DNA of 64,000 nucleotides from Streptomyces sp. QL37 (GTDB lineage Bacteria; Actinomycetota; Actinomycetes; Streptomycetales; Streptomycetaceae), in assembly GCF_002941025.1 (NCBI RefSeq), contig NZ_PTJS01000001.1, positions 4,779,472 through 4,843,471 on the forward strand. The letters run 5' to 3'. The notes below the pieces were generated by a model. It was not told the origin of the DNA, made no database searches, and saw only the letters and a program-made list of their open reading frames with translations. Position numbers and translations under genes: made by a program. This document shows positions 8,320 through 17,650 of this stretch, one piece after another. The first letter of the stretch is position 1. The number at the start of each line of letters is the position of its first letter.

Positions 8320-9474
8320 TCAGCGGGCCCGGCACAGCTCCCGGTCCACCAGCGCGGTCATGGCCTCCTCGGTGTGCGGGCCGCCGCCACCGGTGACGTA
8401 CACCACGGCGGTCCGGCTCCCGTCGCGGGTGACGCCGCCCCAGGTGAGGTAGCCGAGCAGTTCGCCCCTGTGCCCGAAGTAGCTGCCGCCACAGGACAGC
8501 GGGAGCTCGGCCAGCCCGAGTCCGTAGTCCACGCCCAGCTCGGGCGCCGGCACGGTGGCCGTCATCTCGTCGAGCTGTGCCGGAGCCAGCAGACGGCCGC
8601 CGAGCAGCGCGGCGTAGAACCGGGTCAGGTCGTGCGTGGTGCTGATGACCGAGCCGCTTCCGACGGCCATGCTCGGGTTGAGCACCGTGACATCGGTGCC
8701 GGTGCCGGTGCCGGTGTCGAACGCGGTGTAGGCCTGGGCGTGGGGGCCCAGGATGTACGGGAAGGCGCGGGGCGTGCTGGTGTCCCTCAGCCCCAGCGGG
8801 CGGATGATCCGGTCCTTCACCTCCCGCTCCCAGCTCCGGCCGGTGACCTTGTGGATGATCATCGCGGCGAGAACGTAGTTGGTGTTGGAGTACGACCAGT
8901 CGTCGTCGTCCGGGGGGAATTCGGGAGAGTGCCGCATCGCCTGCCTCACCAGGCTCTCGGCGGTGTAGCTGCGGAACCGCTCGGCCCGATAGCCGTCCGC
9001 GCTGTTCAACGCGGGTATCTCCGGCCCGACGTCATGGATCCCGCTGGTGTGCCGCAGAAGTTCCCGCACGGTGATCCGGCTGCCGTCGTTGCCGTTGCCC
9101 CGGACGACTCCCGGCAGCCACTGCTCGACGGTGTCCTCCAGGGACATCCGCCCCTCGCCGACGAGTTGCAGCACGACCGCGGCGGTGAAGGTCTTGGTGG
9201 AGCTGCCGATCCGAAATCGTCCGTTCCGGGGCATCGGCTCCCCGGTGCCCCTCCGGGCCGTCCCGGCGCGCGCGCTGTCACGTGTGTGCGGCGCCGTCAC
9301 CTCGGCGGCCACACCGACGGTCCCGGTGTCGTGGACCGCGTCCACCTGCTGCTGGAGCGGACCGGCCGGCTGCGGCCTCGCCGCCGCCGTCGGCCCGGTC
9401 GATGCGGTGAGCAGGGCCACGGCCAGACCGGTCGCGACCAGCAGGCGTCGGCGGCGCCCGGCTGATACGTGCAT
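8320..9474 (-). CDS. Secreted serine hydrolase, class C beta-lactamase / DD-peptidase type
   Basis: A 384-residue exported protein with a basic N-terminus and hydrophobic core (RRRRLLVATGLAVALLTAS), cleaved near residue 32. The active site has SxxK at S91-K94 (FRIGSSTKTF), YSN in WSYSNTNY, and a C-terminal HRG box (GHRGELLG) in place of KTG, as in Streptomyces R61-type D-alanyl-D-alanine carboxypeptidases. It probably acts on peptidoglycan peptides or esters outside the cell. ATG 9474 has AGAGG six nt upstream. An internal TGTGTG run comes from a hexamer repeat at 8695-8718. Confidence 0.85.
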   Translation of the reverse strand: MHVSAGRRRRLLVATGLAVALLTASTGPTAAARPQPAGPLQQQVDAVHDTGTVGVAAEVTAPHTRDSARAGTARRGTGEPMPRNGRFRIGSSTKTFTAAVVLQLVGEGRMSLEDTVEQWLPGVVRGNGNDGSRITVRELLRHTSGIHDVGPEIPALNSADGYRAERFRSYTAESLVRQAMRHSPEFPPDDDDWSYSNTNYVLAAMIIHKVTGRSWEREVKDRIIRPLGLRDTSTPRAFPYILGPHAQAYTAFDTGTGTGTDVTVLNPSMAVGSGSVISTTHDLTRFYAALLGGRLLAPAQLDEMTATVPAPELGVDYGLGLAELPLSCGGSYFGHRGELLGYLTWGGVTRDGSRTAVVYVTGGGGPHTEEAMTALVDRELCRAR

Positions 9475-9790
9475 GAGGGCCTCTTTTCTCTTCGCTCGCC
9501 TGCCGGGGCTGTTCCGCCCCGGGAGCCGATGGCAGGCGACCATCCCACCAGCGAAGAGAGGACCGGCCCATCCGGCCCGCCCCCTGATGTGCCCGTGTGC
9601 CGGCCTCAGTGCGGTGCCGGGGGATTACCCCCGGCGGCCAGCTCCGCCGCGCCGGCCAGATAGGCGCGGACCAGGGGGCGTTGGTCGTCGGCCACCGGCC
9701 CCGGAGCGTCGTGCGGCTGCGGGGCGCGCGCCGCACTGCCCGGCAGTGGTGCCCCGCCGGCGGCCGGCCCCGCAGCCCCGCCCGGCCCGC
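9475..9790. other. Intergenic, no secure gene
   Basis: Between the serine hydrolase start and the next minus-strand gene. One minus-strand frame has protein-like composition near 9606-9700 (VADDQRPLVRAYLAGAAEL), but it lacks a ribosome binding site and I do not call it. No hairpin or repeat stands out. Confidence 0.4.
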
Positions 9791-10192
9791 TCAGACGTCG
9801 TCGGTGAACGGCCGCAGTTCGTAGTGCAGCGTGCGGTCGCGCTTCAGCCGGTGGGTGAGCGGGACGGCCACGCCCTGGAGCGCCGGGTACTTCCGGGAGA
9901 GCGTCCGGGCAGCGTGGGTGTTCTCCTTCGAGTCCTGCGGCAGGAGCCGCGCCCACGCCTTCACCGGCGGCCCCGTCGGCGCGCCCCGCACGGTGCACGG
10001 GGCGATCTCCACCACCGGATGGTTGCGCATCCGGTCGACCTTCCAGGCCGAGGAGAACGTACGGATGTAGGCGTGGTCCCCCTCGACGGCGATGCTGACG
10101 GGGGTCCTGGCAGCTGATCCGTCCGGCCTGCGGCTGCTGAGCAGGACGGTGTACTGCTTCACGAAAGGCTCTAGCTCACGGATCGTCTCCAT
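9791..10192 (-). CDS. PPOX-class F420-dependent oxidoreductase-like protein
   Basis: A 133-residue split-barrel flavin/deazaflavin-binding protein. The opening TIRELEPFVKQYTVLLSSRR, then TPVSIAVEGDHAYIRTF and the charged WKVDRMRNHPVVEIAP, are typical of the small PPOX-class F420-binding family (pyridoxamine-phosphate-oxidase fold). Members reduce substrates with F420H2 or simply bind F420. Start is uncertain: ATG 10192 fits homologue length, ATG 10207 is also possible, and neither has a good ribosome binding site. No partner gene adjoins it. Confidence 0.75.
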   Translation of the reverse strand: METIRELEPFVKQYTVLLSSRRPDGSAARTPVSIAVEGDHAYIRTFSSAWKVDRMRNHPVVEIAPCTVRGAPTGPPVKAWARLLPQDSKENTHAARTLSRKYPALQGVAVPLTHRLKRDRTLHYELRPFTDDV

Positions 10193-10341
10193 ATATCCAT
10201 GGTGCATGAAAAAGGGATGATCCGGGCTTTACGGTCACTGCTCCCCGCGCTGCCGGACCAGGGCCTCCGGGCCGTCGACGATCCGGCCGAGGCCGAGCGG
10301 CCGGGGCTTTCTGCTGCCCGGGGGCCCGCTGTTGCGGGACC

Positions 10342-10581
10342 GTGACGACCACACCCTTGAGTTCACCTGAGCAGATCACTGGCTGGCTGGGCACGCTCGC
10401 CGCCTGGAACCCGGTCTCCTCCACGGTCACCGCCGCACGGCAGCTGTTCGGCGACCCGGTGGCGAGCGGCGGCACCTGGGTCGAGGAACACGCCCTGCTG
10501 ATGGCCCCGGTGCGGCCCTTGGCGATCACGCTGGTGTTCCTGCCGCTCGCCGTACGCGGATTTCAGCGACTCAGCCGCTGA
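10342..10581 (+). pseudogene. ABC-2 permease remnant (C-terminal ~75 residues)
   Basis: The frame encodes only the last part of a DrrB-type ABC-2 exporter permease: GWLGTLAAWNPVSSTVTAAR, a loop, then PLAITLVFLPLAVRGFQRLS, which is the usual final helix and basic tail. The rest of the permease and its ATPase are missing; the bases before 10342 do not continue the frame. I infer a decayed transporter gene whose 5' portion was deleted. A GTG at 10342 could start a 79-residue product, but there is no ribosome binding site. The preceding ~120 bp hold no recognisable gene. Confidence 0.65.
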
Positions 10582-10612
10582 TCTTCGGCGGGACGCCGCG
10601 TAGGCTCCGCCC

Positions 10613-11167
10613 ATGCAGGTCAACGGGGCCCCCGAGCCCTTCTCCACCTCCCGTCTCGACGCGCTCCCGCTCGACGTCGCGCACGCGGAGGAGATGGCTG
10701 CGGTCCTCTTCGACCCCGCCCTGCACACCTACACAGGAGGCACGCCGGAGGACGCCGGCACCCTGCGCGCCCGCTACGAGCGCCAGGGCGCCGGCTCCCC
10801 CGACCCCGCCGAACGCTGGTGGAACTGGGTTCTCCGGGTACGTGCCGACGGATGCCTGGCCGGCTATGTCCAGGCCACCGTGCGCGGGACGCGGGCGGAG
10901 GTCGCCTGGGTGGTCGGGACCCCGTGGCAGGGCAGGGGTTATGCCAAGGAGGCGGCGGTCGGCCTGGTCCGGCACCTGCTGGACCAGGGCTCCGTCCGTA
11001 CCGTCGTCGCCCACATCCACCCCGGCCACGCGGCGTCCGCCGCCGTGGCCTCGGCCGCGGGGCTGCTGCCGACGGGCGAGTGGGAGGACGGCGAGGTGCG
11101 GTGGCGGTACGACGTCTCCCGGGACGCCGCACCGGGCCGGGTGGCGGACTCCGGACACGGTCCCTGA
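10613..11167 (+). CDS. GNAT-family N-acetyltransferase
   Basis: A 184-residue acetyl-CoA-dependent acetyltransferase. Motif A is visible as VAWVVGTPWQGRGYAKEA (Q/R-x-x-G-x-G/A pyrophosphate loop near residues 101-118), followed by a motif B region (HIHPGHAASAAVASAAGL) typical of RimJ/RimL-like members. The acceptor amine is unknown. ATG 10613 lacks a Shine-Dalgarno sequence; TAGGCT ends 7 nt upstream (10601-10606), suggesting a leaderless transcript. Confidence 0.85.
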   Translation: MQVNGAPEPFSTSRLDALPLDVAHAEEMAAVLFDPALHTYTGGTPEDAGTLRARYERQGAGSPDPAERWWNWVLRVRADGCLAGYVQATVRGTRAEVAWVVGTPWQGRGYAKEAAVGLVRHLLDQGSVRTVVAHIHPGHAASAAVASAAGLLPTGEWEDGEVRWRYDVSRDAAPGRVADSGHGP

Positions 11168-11169
11168 TC

Positions 11170-11198
11170 AGGCATGACGGGGATCGCGTCCCGTGCCT
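11170..11198. terminator. Weak hairpin between convergent genes
   Basis: ACGGG/CCCGT plus AGGC/GCCT with a small bulge in the 43-bp gap between the GNAT and DinB genes. Position favours a shared terminator; stability is modest. Confidence 0.35.
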
Positions 11199-11210
11199 TC
11201 GGCCCGGGGC

Positions 11211-11705
11211 TCAGGAAGCGGGGTGGGCCCCCGTGGATCCGTCGATGAGCTCGCGGACGATGTCCATGTGACCGGCGTGCCGCAGGACGTCCTCGATCAT
11301 GTGGATGAGCACCCAGCGCATCGAGACGGTCTTCCCGTTCCAGGACGTCCCGGTGGTGTCCAGGTCCGTCTCCGCTATGGACCGGTCGGCGGCGGCGCGG
11401 GCACGGGCGTAGAACGCCAGTATCCGCTCGGTCGTCTCGTCCGGGGCAATCGTCATGTCCTCGCTGGACGTGTCGAACCAGAAGTCCTCGGTCCCACGCC
11501 CGAACGGGCTGCAGAACCAGCCGTACTCGACGGTCGCCAGATGCTTGACCAGGCCCAGCAGATTCGTCCCCGTGGGGGTCATGGGGCGGCGCACCTGCTC
11601 GTCGTCCAGCCCCTCCAGCTTCCACAGCACCACGTCCCGGTGCCGGTCCAGACTCGCGTGCAGGGATTCCTTCTCGCCGCCGGTGTACGGCACGGTCCTC
11701 GTCAT
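11211..11705 (-). CDS. DinB/DUF664-type four-helix protein
   Basis: A 164-residue DinB-superfamily protein. The DUF664-type sequence includes LLGLVKHLATVEYGWF and WVLIHMIEDVLRHAGHMD, whose histidines (in KHL and the final HAGH) are the usual divalent-metal ligands of the four-helix bundle. In actinomycetes relatives act as mycothiol-dependent transferases or isomerases, though most are uncharacterised. ATG 11705 has no ribosome binding site; TACGTT lies exactly 7 nt before it, so translation is probably leaderless. Confidence 0.8.
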   Translation of the reverse strand: MTRTVPYTGGEKESLHASLDRHRDVVLWKLEGLDDEQVRRPMTPTGTNLLGLVKHLATVEYGWFCSPFGRGTEDFWFDTSSEDMTIAPDETTERILAFYARARAAADRSIAETDLDTTGTSWNGKTVSMRWVLIHMIEDVLRHAGHMDIVRELIDGSTGAHPAS

Positions 11706-11739
11706 GCCGGGGAACGTAGCAGCCGGTACTGACACACCC

Positions 11740-12351
11740 TCAGGCGCGGGGGCGGCCCGCCTTGACCAGCTCGGCGACGTCGAGGGCCATCTCCGCACCG
11801 ATCGACGCGGGAAGCGCGGCCGACTGGCCCGGGGCGTAGACCTCGTGGTTGTCGTACGTGCAGCCGGTGGGCTCCGTCAGCACGTGGATGCGGCCGTGAC
11901 GGCGGTCCAGGATCACGTACACCGGGATCTTGGCCTCGGCGTACGTCGCGACCTTGTTGCGCAGGTCGCTCTTCCAGTTGCTGGAGGTGACCTCCAGCAC
12001 GAGGCGGAAGACCGCCGGGTCGTAGCAGTTGTTCCCGACCATGTGCTCGTCGAAGTCGGCGTCGACGACGGCGAGGTCCGGGATGGCGTAGTCCTCGGGC
12101 CCGCCGGGCAGCCACAGACCGATGGCCTGGAGGACTTTGGTCTCGTCGCCGTGGAGCCCTGCTGCCAGAAACGGGATCATGAGTGTGGTCAGCGCATTGG
12201 CATGCGGGCCGTCCGGGGGTGGGGCCACGGTGATGACGCCTCCGATGATCTCGACGCGATAACCCGGAAGCTGCTCCGTCAGGCGGTTCGCCGTGACGAG
12301 CATCGGTTCCGGCTCATCGTCACAGGGGTGCTCGACTGCTGCTGCAGACAT
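11740..12351 (-). CDS. Uma2-family putative endonuclease (DUF820)
   Basis: A 203-residue protein with the PD-(D/E)xK restriction-like nuclease fold used by the Uma2/DUF820 family. The candidate catalytic residues lie in IPDLAVVDADF (Asp), FRLVLEVTSSNW (Glu) and the following lysine in KVATYAEAKIPVYVILD. The family is very expanded in Streptomyces and cyanobacteria; a biological role is not established. ATG 12351 follows an excellent AGGAGGG. Downstream on the same strand is the DinB gene, 34 bp away, which has its own predicted leaderless promoter. Confidence 0.85.
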   Translation of the reverse strand: MSAAAVEHPCDDEPEPMLVTANRLTEQLPGYRVEIIGGVITVAPPPDGPHANALTTLMIPFLAAGLHGDETKVLQAIGLWLPGGPEDYAIPDLAVVDADFDEHMVGNNCYDPAVFRLVLEVTSSNWKSDLRNKVATYAEAKIPVYVILDRRHGRIHVLTEPTGCTYDNHEVYAPGQSAALPASIGAEMALDVAELVKAGRPRA

Positions 12352-12453
12352 TGCGGGCCCTCCTGAAATGGCTGGTGTCGAGGGCATCATCGTAGGACGG
12401 GCTGCCCGGATTCGTCCCGCTGGCGGTTCATCACCCGGCCGAGTGAAGCAGGA

Positions 12454-12485
12454 ACGGCCCCGCACACCGAGGTGTGCGGGGCCGT
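12454..12485 (-). terminator. Strong hairpin terminator downstream of serC
   Basis: A perfect 15-bp stem (12454-12468 with 12471-12485) separated by two bases, 16 nt past the serC stop codon on the minus strand. It is GC-rich without a long T-run, which is usual for Streptomyces. Confidence 0.75.
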
Positions 12486-12501
12486 CCGGGACGGGTGACC
12501 G

Positions 12502-13689
<1,188 letters not shown>

Positions 13690-13721
13690 TCATGGACGGC
13701 CGGTGCGGCGGGAGACCGGGG

Positions 13722-13746
13722 CCTCCCGCCCGAGCCGGACGGGAGG
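13722..13746 (-). terminator. Hairpin after the conservon operon
   Basis: CCTCCCG/CGGGAGG (7 bp, 11-nt loop) about 16 bp past the second P450 gene's stop. It is a plausible end point for the cvn-P450 transcript. Confidence 0.45.
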
Positions 13747-13761
13747 TCCGCGAGCCGTGGA

Positions 13762-14970
13762 TCAGCCGAGATCGACCGGGAGCTCGTACAGGTCGTTCTG
13801 GGTCACGATCGGCTTGTTGCGCAGTTCGGAGGCCGGTACGGCGAGGTCCAGGTCGGGGAAGCGCTCGTACAGCGCGGGCAGCGCGACCCCCGCCTCCAGC
13901 CGGGACAGCGCGGCGCCGGGGCAGACGTGCGGGCCGTGGCCGAAGGCGATGTGGCGGTTGGGGGAGCGGGTGATGTCGAACTCACCGGCGGTCGGACCGT
14001 ACTGCTTCTCGTCGCGGCCCAGCGCGCCGAACGAGACGATGAGGGCCTCGCCCTTCGGCAGGACCTTGTCGCCGACCTCGATGTCCTCGGTCGCGAAGCG
14101 GATCAGGACGTGCGAGGTCGGGGTGTTCCAGCGCAGCGTCTCCTCGATGACGTTCTCCCAGGGCACCTCGCCGCTCAGCACGCGCTTGCGCTGCTCGGGG
14201 TGGGTCTGGAGCGCCTCCACGACGTTGACGACCAGGCTGATCGTGGTCTCGTGACCGGCCGCGATGATCAGTTGCAGCGTGTTGACGATCTCCTCGTCGG
14301 TGAGGTGGTCGCCCTCCTCGGAGGCCGCGATCAGGGCGCTGGTCAGGTCGTCGCCCGGGTTCGCCCGCTTGTCGTCGACGATCTTCGTGAAGAGGGTGCC
14401 GAGGTCCGCCATCATCTGCGGGACCTCCTCCGGCGGGGTCTGCGTCGAGAAGAACTTCTCGAACAGCTCCTTGAGCCGGGGGTGGTCGGCCGCGTCCACG
14501 CCCATCAGGTCGCTGATGACGTTCATCGGCAGCGGGTAGGCGAACTCCGCCTTCAGATCGACGGTCTCGCCCTTGGGCAGCGCCGCCAGCCGGTCCAGGG
14601 AGGCGTTCGTCAGCGCCTCGATGCCGGACCGCAGCCGCTCCACCCGCTTCACCGTGAGCGCCTGCGCGACCAGGGCGCGCAGCCTGCGGTGCTCGGTCCC
14701 GTCGACCGTCAGCATGGAGCGGCCCGGGTTGGCGAGGCCGATCAGCGGCCAGTCCATCGGGATCTCGCCGCGCTGCCAGGCGTTCCAGACGTTGATGTCC
14801 TTGACCACGCGGCTGTCGGTGAGCAGCTGGCGCGCCTCGGCGTGATGCGTCACCGCGTAGCAGTGGACCCCGCCGGGGAGCTCCACCTCGGCCAGCGGCC
14901 CGGCGGCGCGCAGGGCGGCGCTCTCGGTGTCGAGGTCGGCGACGAGGGGATCGAGGGCGATCCGGGTCAT
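13762..14970 (-). CDS. Cytochrome P450, CYP154-like
   Basis: A 402-residue soluble bacterial P450. The I-helix oxygen-binding motif is AAGHETT, the K-helix has a normal ExxR (VIEETLRWNTP), and the heme-ligand loop is FGHGPHVCPGA with C350. The N-terminal region (NVWNAWQRGEIPMDWPLIGL) resembles CYP154 enzymes, which hydroxylate steroids or macrolides in vitro; the physiological substrate is unknown. ATG 14970 overlaps the upstream P450 stop in ATGA and has GGAGG upstream. It is the last gene of the conservon operon; pairing of CYP154 with CYP157 in a cvn operon is known from S. coelicolor. Confidence 0.88.
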   Translation of the reverse strand: MTRIALDPLVADLDTESAALRAAGPLAEVELPGGVHCYAVTHHAEARQLLTDSRVVKDINVWNAWQRGEIPMDWPLIGLANPGRSMLTVDGTEHRRLRALVAQALTVKRVERLRSGIEALTNASLDRLAALPKGETVDLKAEFAYPLPMNVISDLMGVDAADHPRLKELFEKFFSTQTPPEEVPQMMADLGTLFTKIVDDKRANPGDDLTSALIAASEEGDHLTDEEIVNTLQLIIAAGHETTISLVVNVVEALQTHPEQRKRVLSGEVPWENVIEETLRWNTPTSHVLIRFATEDIEVGDKVLPKGEALIVSFGALGRDEKQYGPTAGEFDITRSPNRHIAFGHGPHVCPGAALSRLEAGVALPALYERFPDLDLAVPASELRNKPIVTQNDLYELPVDLG

Positions 14971-16202
14971 TTCTGGCCTCCAAGTGCTGGGGTGGGCGTG
15001 AAGTGCACCGGCAGCTCCGTCAGCCCCCGCAGCCACGGGGAGGGGCGCCGGGTCAGCTTGTCCGCGGGAACGGCGAGGTCCACGTCCGGGAGCCGGTCCA
15101 GGAGCACCTCGATCCCCGTACGGGCGATGACCTCCGCGGTCTCCTGGGCGGGGAACGGGCAGCGGTGCTCGCCGTGGCCGAAGGAGAGGAACGCGTTGTT
15201 GCCGCCGGTCAGGGCGGAGCCGTCGGTGCGTACCTGCGGGTCGCCGTTGGCGGCGGCGATACCGAGGAGCAGCAGGTCACCGGCGCGGATGTGGCGCCCG
15301 CCGAGGTGGGTGTCGCGGGACGCCCAGCGGCCCGCGACGTTCTGGGTGGGGGTGTCCTCCCAGAGCACCTCGTTCATGGCCTCGGCGACGCTGTGCCGGC
15401 CGCCGGAGAGCGACGCGGCGAAGCGGTCGTCGGTGAGCATCAGCCGCAGCGAGTTGCCGATCCAGTCGGCGGTCGGCTGGTGGCCCGCCGCCATCATCAC
15501 CATGAGGTCCTGGGCGACCTCCTCGTCCGTGAAGCCGCCCGGGTCCTGGAGCATCCGGCTCGCCACGTCGTCGCCGGGCCCGGCGTGCTTGTCGACGAGG
15601 AGCTGCTGCATGGCCGCGCCGAGGTGCTGCTGTCCGGCCAGGGCCCTCTCCCGGCCGTCGATCATGTCGTTGAGCGCGCCGACGAGCGGCCCTCCGACCT
15701 CGTCGCTGAAGCCGTAGATCCTCGCGAGGACGCGGGCCGGGAGCAGCATCGCGTACTCGGCGATGATGTCGGTGCGGCCGGTGGAGCAGAAGCCGTCGAT
15801 GAGGTCGTCGGCGAACTCCTCCGCGTACCGCTTGAGCGCGAACGGGTCGACGGCCTCCAGCGCGTTGCCGATCATCGACGCCCGTACGGTGTGCCGCTCA
15901 CCCACCGTGTAGAGGATCGACGGCTGCTTGTGGCCGATCATCGGCAGCAGCGGCCAGCCGTCCGGAATGTTCTCCCACTGGTTCCACAGGTCCGAGTCCC
16001 GGCTGAAGAGCACCGGGTCGTTGGTGACCTGGTGCAGCTCGCGGTAGCCGAGGATCAGCCAGGCGGGTATGTCGCCGTCGAGCGCGACGGGGGCCACGGC
16101 GCCGTGGTCGCGGCGCATGTCCCGGTACAGCTGCACGGGGTCGGTCTGGAACCGCGGCCCGGACAGGGGCACGGAGCCGTGGGACACGGGGCACTTGGTC
16201 AC
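14967..16202 (-). CDS. Cytochrome P450, CYP157-like, lacking the ExxR arginine
   Basis: A 411-residue P450. The heme-binding loop FGHGEHRCPFPAQE is intact (C348), and the I-helix reads MAAGHQPTADW instead of AGxE/DT. In the K-helix the invariant ExxR is E278-V-L-W281. Loss of this arginine is documented for the CYP157 family, which sits in conservons next to CYP154, exactly the arrangement here. GTG 16202 overlaps the cvnD stop as GTGA, and its own stop overlaps the next ATG. Function unknown; it may be a redox or structural partner of the G-protein-like module. Confidence 0.88.
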   Translation of the reverse strand: MTKCPVSHGSVPLSGPRFQTDPVQLYRDMRRDHGAVAPVALDGDIPAWLILGYRELHQVTNDPVLFSRDSDLWNQWENIPDGWPLLPMIGHKQPSILYTVGERHTVRASMIGNALEAVDPFALKRYAEEFADDLIDGFCSTGRTDIIAEYAMLLPARVLARIYGFSDEVGGPLVGALNDMIDGRERALAGQQHLGAAMQQLLVDKHAGPGDDVASRMLQDPGGFTDEEVAQDLMVMMAAGHQPTADWIGNSLRLMLTDDRFAASLSGGRHSVAEAMNEVLWEDTPTQNVAGRWASRDTHLGGRHIRAGDLLLLGIAAANGDPQVRTDGSALTGGNNAFLSFGHGEHRCPFPAQETAEVIARTGIEVLLDRLPDVDLAVPADKLTRRPSPWLRGLTELPVHFTPTPALGGQK

Positions 16203-16855
16203 AGGGTCGGCTCCGGGGTCATCGCCGCGGCGCCCTGACCGCCCGCGAGCGCCGCTTCGGCACCCTTCGCGCGGGCGAGGGAGAGCGCGTGGAGGTGCTC
16301 GACCAGCGTGATCAGGACGTACTTGCTGGAGGAGCGGTCCCGGGCGTCGCACTCGACGAGCGGGACGTCGGGGGAGAGGTCGAGTGCCTCGCGGATCTGC
16401 TGCTCGGTGTGGAACGAGCCGCCGAAGTCGTTGCACGCGACGATGAAGGGCGTGCCGTGGTGCTCCAGCCGGTCGATCGCGTACCAGGAGTCGGCGAGCC
16501 GCCGGGTGTCGACGAGGACGACGGCGCCCAGGGTTCCGGAGAAGAGACGGTCCCACAGGAACCAGAAGCGTTCCTGCCCGGGCGCGCCGAAGAGATAGAG
16601 GACCGAACGCGCGTCGAGCGTGATGCGGCCGAAGTCGAAGGCGACCGTGGTGGACGTCTTGGAGTGCACACCGTCGAGGTCGTCGACGGCCTCGCCCGCG
16701 CGGGTCATGGTCTCCTCCGTGTTGAGCGGACGGATCTCGCTCACGGATCGGACCATGGTGGTCTTGCCGACCCCGAAGCCGCCGACAACGACGATCTTCA
16801 GTCCGTTGTCGGCCGTCGCCTGCAGGGCGGCACGGTCAGAGGTTGCGGAGTCCAA
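16199..16855 (-). CDS. cvnD: Conservon protein D, Ras-like ATP/GTP-binding protein
   Basis: A 218-residue small GTPase-like protein. The P-loop is GGFGVGKTT at residues 25-33; switch-region features are TTVAFDFGRI and LFGAPGQERF, the latter a G3-like motif. The usual NKxD is replaced by the degenerate VACNDFGG. CvnD partners with CvnA-C in a membrane-associated heterocomplex likened to a eukaryotic G-protein system. The TTG start at 16855 is inferred: it lies inside the last codons of cvnC (20-bp overlap), gives the family's usual N-terminus and has AGG upstream. Confidence 0.9.
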   Translation of the reverse strand: MDSATSDRAALQATADNGLKIVVVGGFGVGKTTMVRSVSEIRPLNTEETMTRAGEAVDDLDGVHSKTSTTVAFDFGRITLDARSVLYLFGAPGQERFWFLWDRLFSGTLGAVVLVDTRRLADSWYAIDRLEHHGTPFIVACNDFGGSFHTEQQIREALDLSPDVPLVECDARDRSSSKYVLITLVEHLHALSLARAKGAEAALAGGQGAAAMTPEPTL

Positions 16856-17207
16856 CGAGCACCTGTTCCAGGGTGTCGGTGTCGGGGAGCCGGTCCTCGA
16901 CACGTGCAGTACGGGGATGGCGGGCGCTGATCCGGCCGGTGTCGAGCAGGTCGCACAGCATGATGCGGACGATGCTGACGGGCAGATTCAGGGTGGCCGA
17001 GATCTCGACGACCGCGGTGGGGCTGTCGCACATCCGCAGGATCGCGACGTGCTCCGACTGCATCCCGGGGTTCGGTTCGCACTCGGCGACGACGAGTGTC
17101 ACCAGGTCGAACGCGGCCGAGTCGGACCGGCTGCGGCCACCCGTCAGGGTGTACAGCCGGTCCGGGTCGTCGTCGCGTCCGGGGCGGGGGCGCGGGACCG
17201 ATGTCAT
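16836..17207 (-). CDS. cvnC: Conservon protein C, DUF742 protein
   Basis: A 123-residue DUF742 protein. The conserved block LYTLTGGRSRSD, then FDLVTLV, and a winged-helix-like region (EHVAILRMCDSPTAVVEISA, then VSIVRIMLCDLLDTG) are typical. The C-terminus TLEQVLVGLRNL matches the family ending. It is thought to bind CvnA/CvnD within the conservon complex. ATG 17207 overlaps the cvnB stop as ATGA, and its 3' end overlaps cvnD by 20 bp, so synthesis is tightly coupled. Confidence 0.92.
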   Translation of the reverse strand: MTSVPRPRPGRDDDPDRLYTLTGGRSRSDSAAFDLVTLVVAECEPNPGMQSEHVAILRMCDSPTAVVEISATLNLPVSIVRIMLCDLLDTGRISARHPRTARVEDRLPDTDTLEQVLVGLRNL

Positions 17208-17650
17208 GCGTCCGCTTTCTCCGTGGCCGTGGCCGCCGCGTCACCGGCGGCGGGGTCACGCGGCGGGGCGACGAGGTATTCGCCGAGCTGCTCGACGAGT
17301 TCGCTCATGTTGTGGCCGACGAGGCCGACGTCGGAGTCCTCGGCCGCCACGACCGCCAGGTGGGCGCCCGCGCCCGCCTCGACGATGAACAGCACGCCGC
17401 CGTAGAACTCGGTCATCGCGGACCGTACGCCGCCGGTGCCGTCGCCGAACTCCATGGACGCGCCGTGCGACAGGCTCTGGATGCCGGCGGAGATCGCGGC
17501 CAGCTGGTCGGCCTGGTCGACGGAGAGTTCGGGGGTGCGGCACAGTTTCAGGCCGTCCCGGGACAGGACGAGGGCGTGCCGGGCGCCGGGCGTGCGGTCG
17601 AGCAGCCCCTCCAGCAGCCAGTTCAGCTTCTCGTCGGTGGTCGCGCTCAT
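17204..17650 (-). CDS. cvnB: Conservon protein B, roadblock/LC7 domain protein
   Basis: A 148-residue roadblock/LC7-domain protein. The fold spans residues 5-125 with LNWLLEGLLDRTPGARHAL, LSRDGL, and the central DQADQLAAISAGIQSLSHGA. Roadblock proteins bind and regulate small GTPases, which suits an adjacent Ras-like cvnD. An alanine-rich tail follows. ATG 17650 overlaps the cvnA stop (ATGA), and its own TGA overlaps the cvnC ATG. It should be made in fixed ratio with its partners. Confidence 0.93.
   Translation of the reverse strand: MSATTDEKLNWLLEGLLDRTPGARHALVLSRDGLKLCRTPELSVDQADQLAAISAGIQSLSHGASMEFGDGTGGVRSAMTEFYGGVLFIVEAGAGAHLAVVAAEDSDVGLVGHNMSELVEQLGEYLVAPPRDPAAGDAAATATEKADA

Noticed and set aside
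9606..9736. Small minus-strand gene ending VRAYLAGAAELAAGGNPPAPH
   Set aside because: Protein-like but no ribosome binding site or promoter, and upstream sequence is low-complexity; not strong enough to call.
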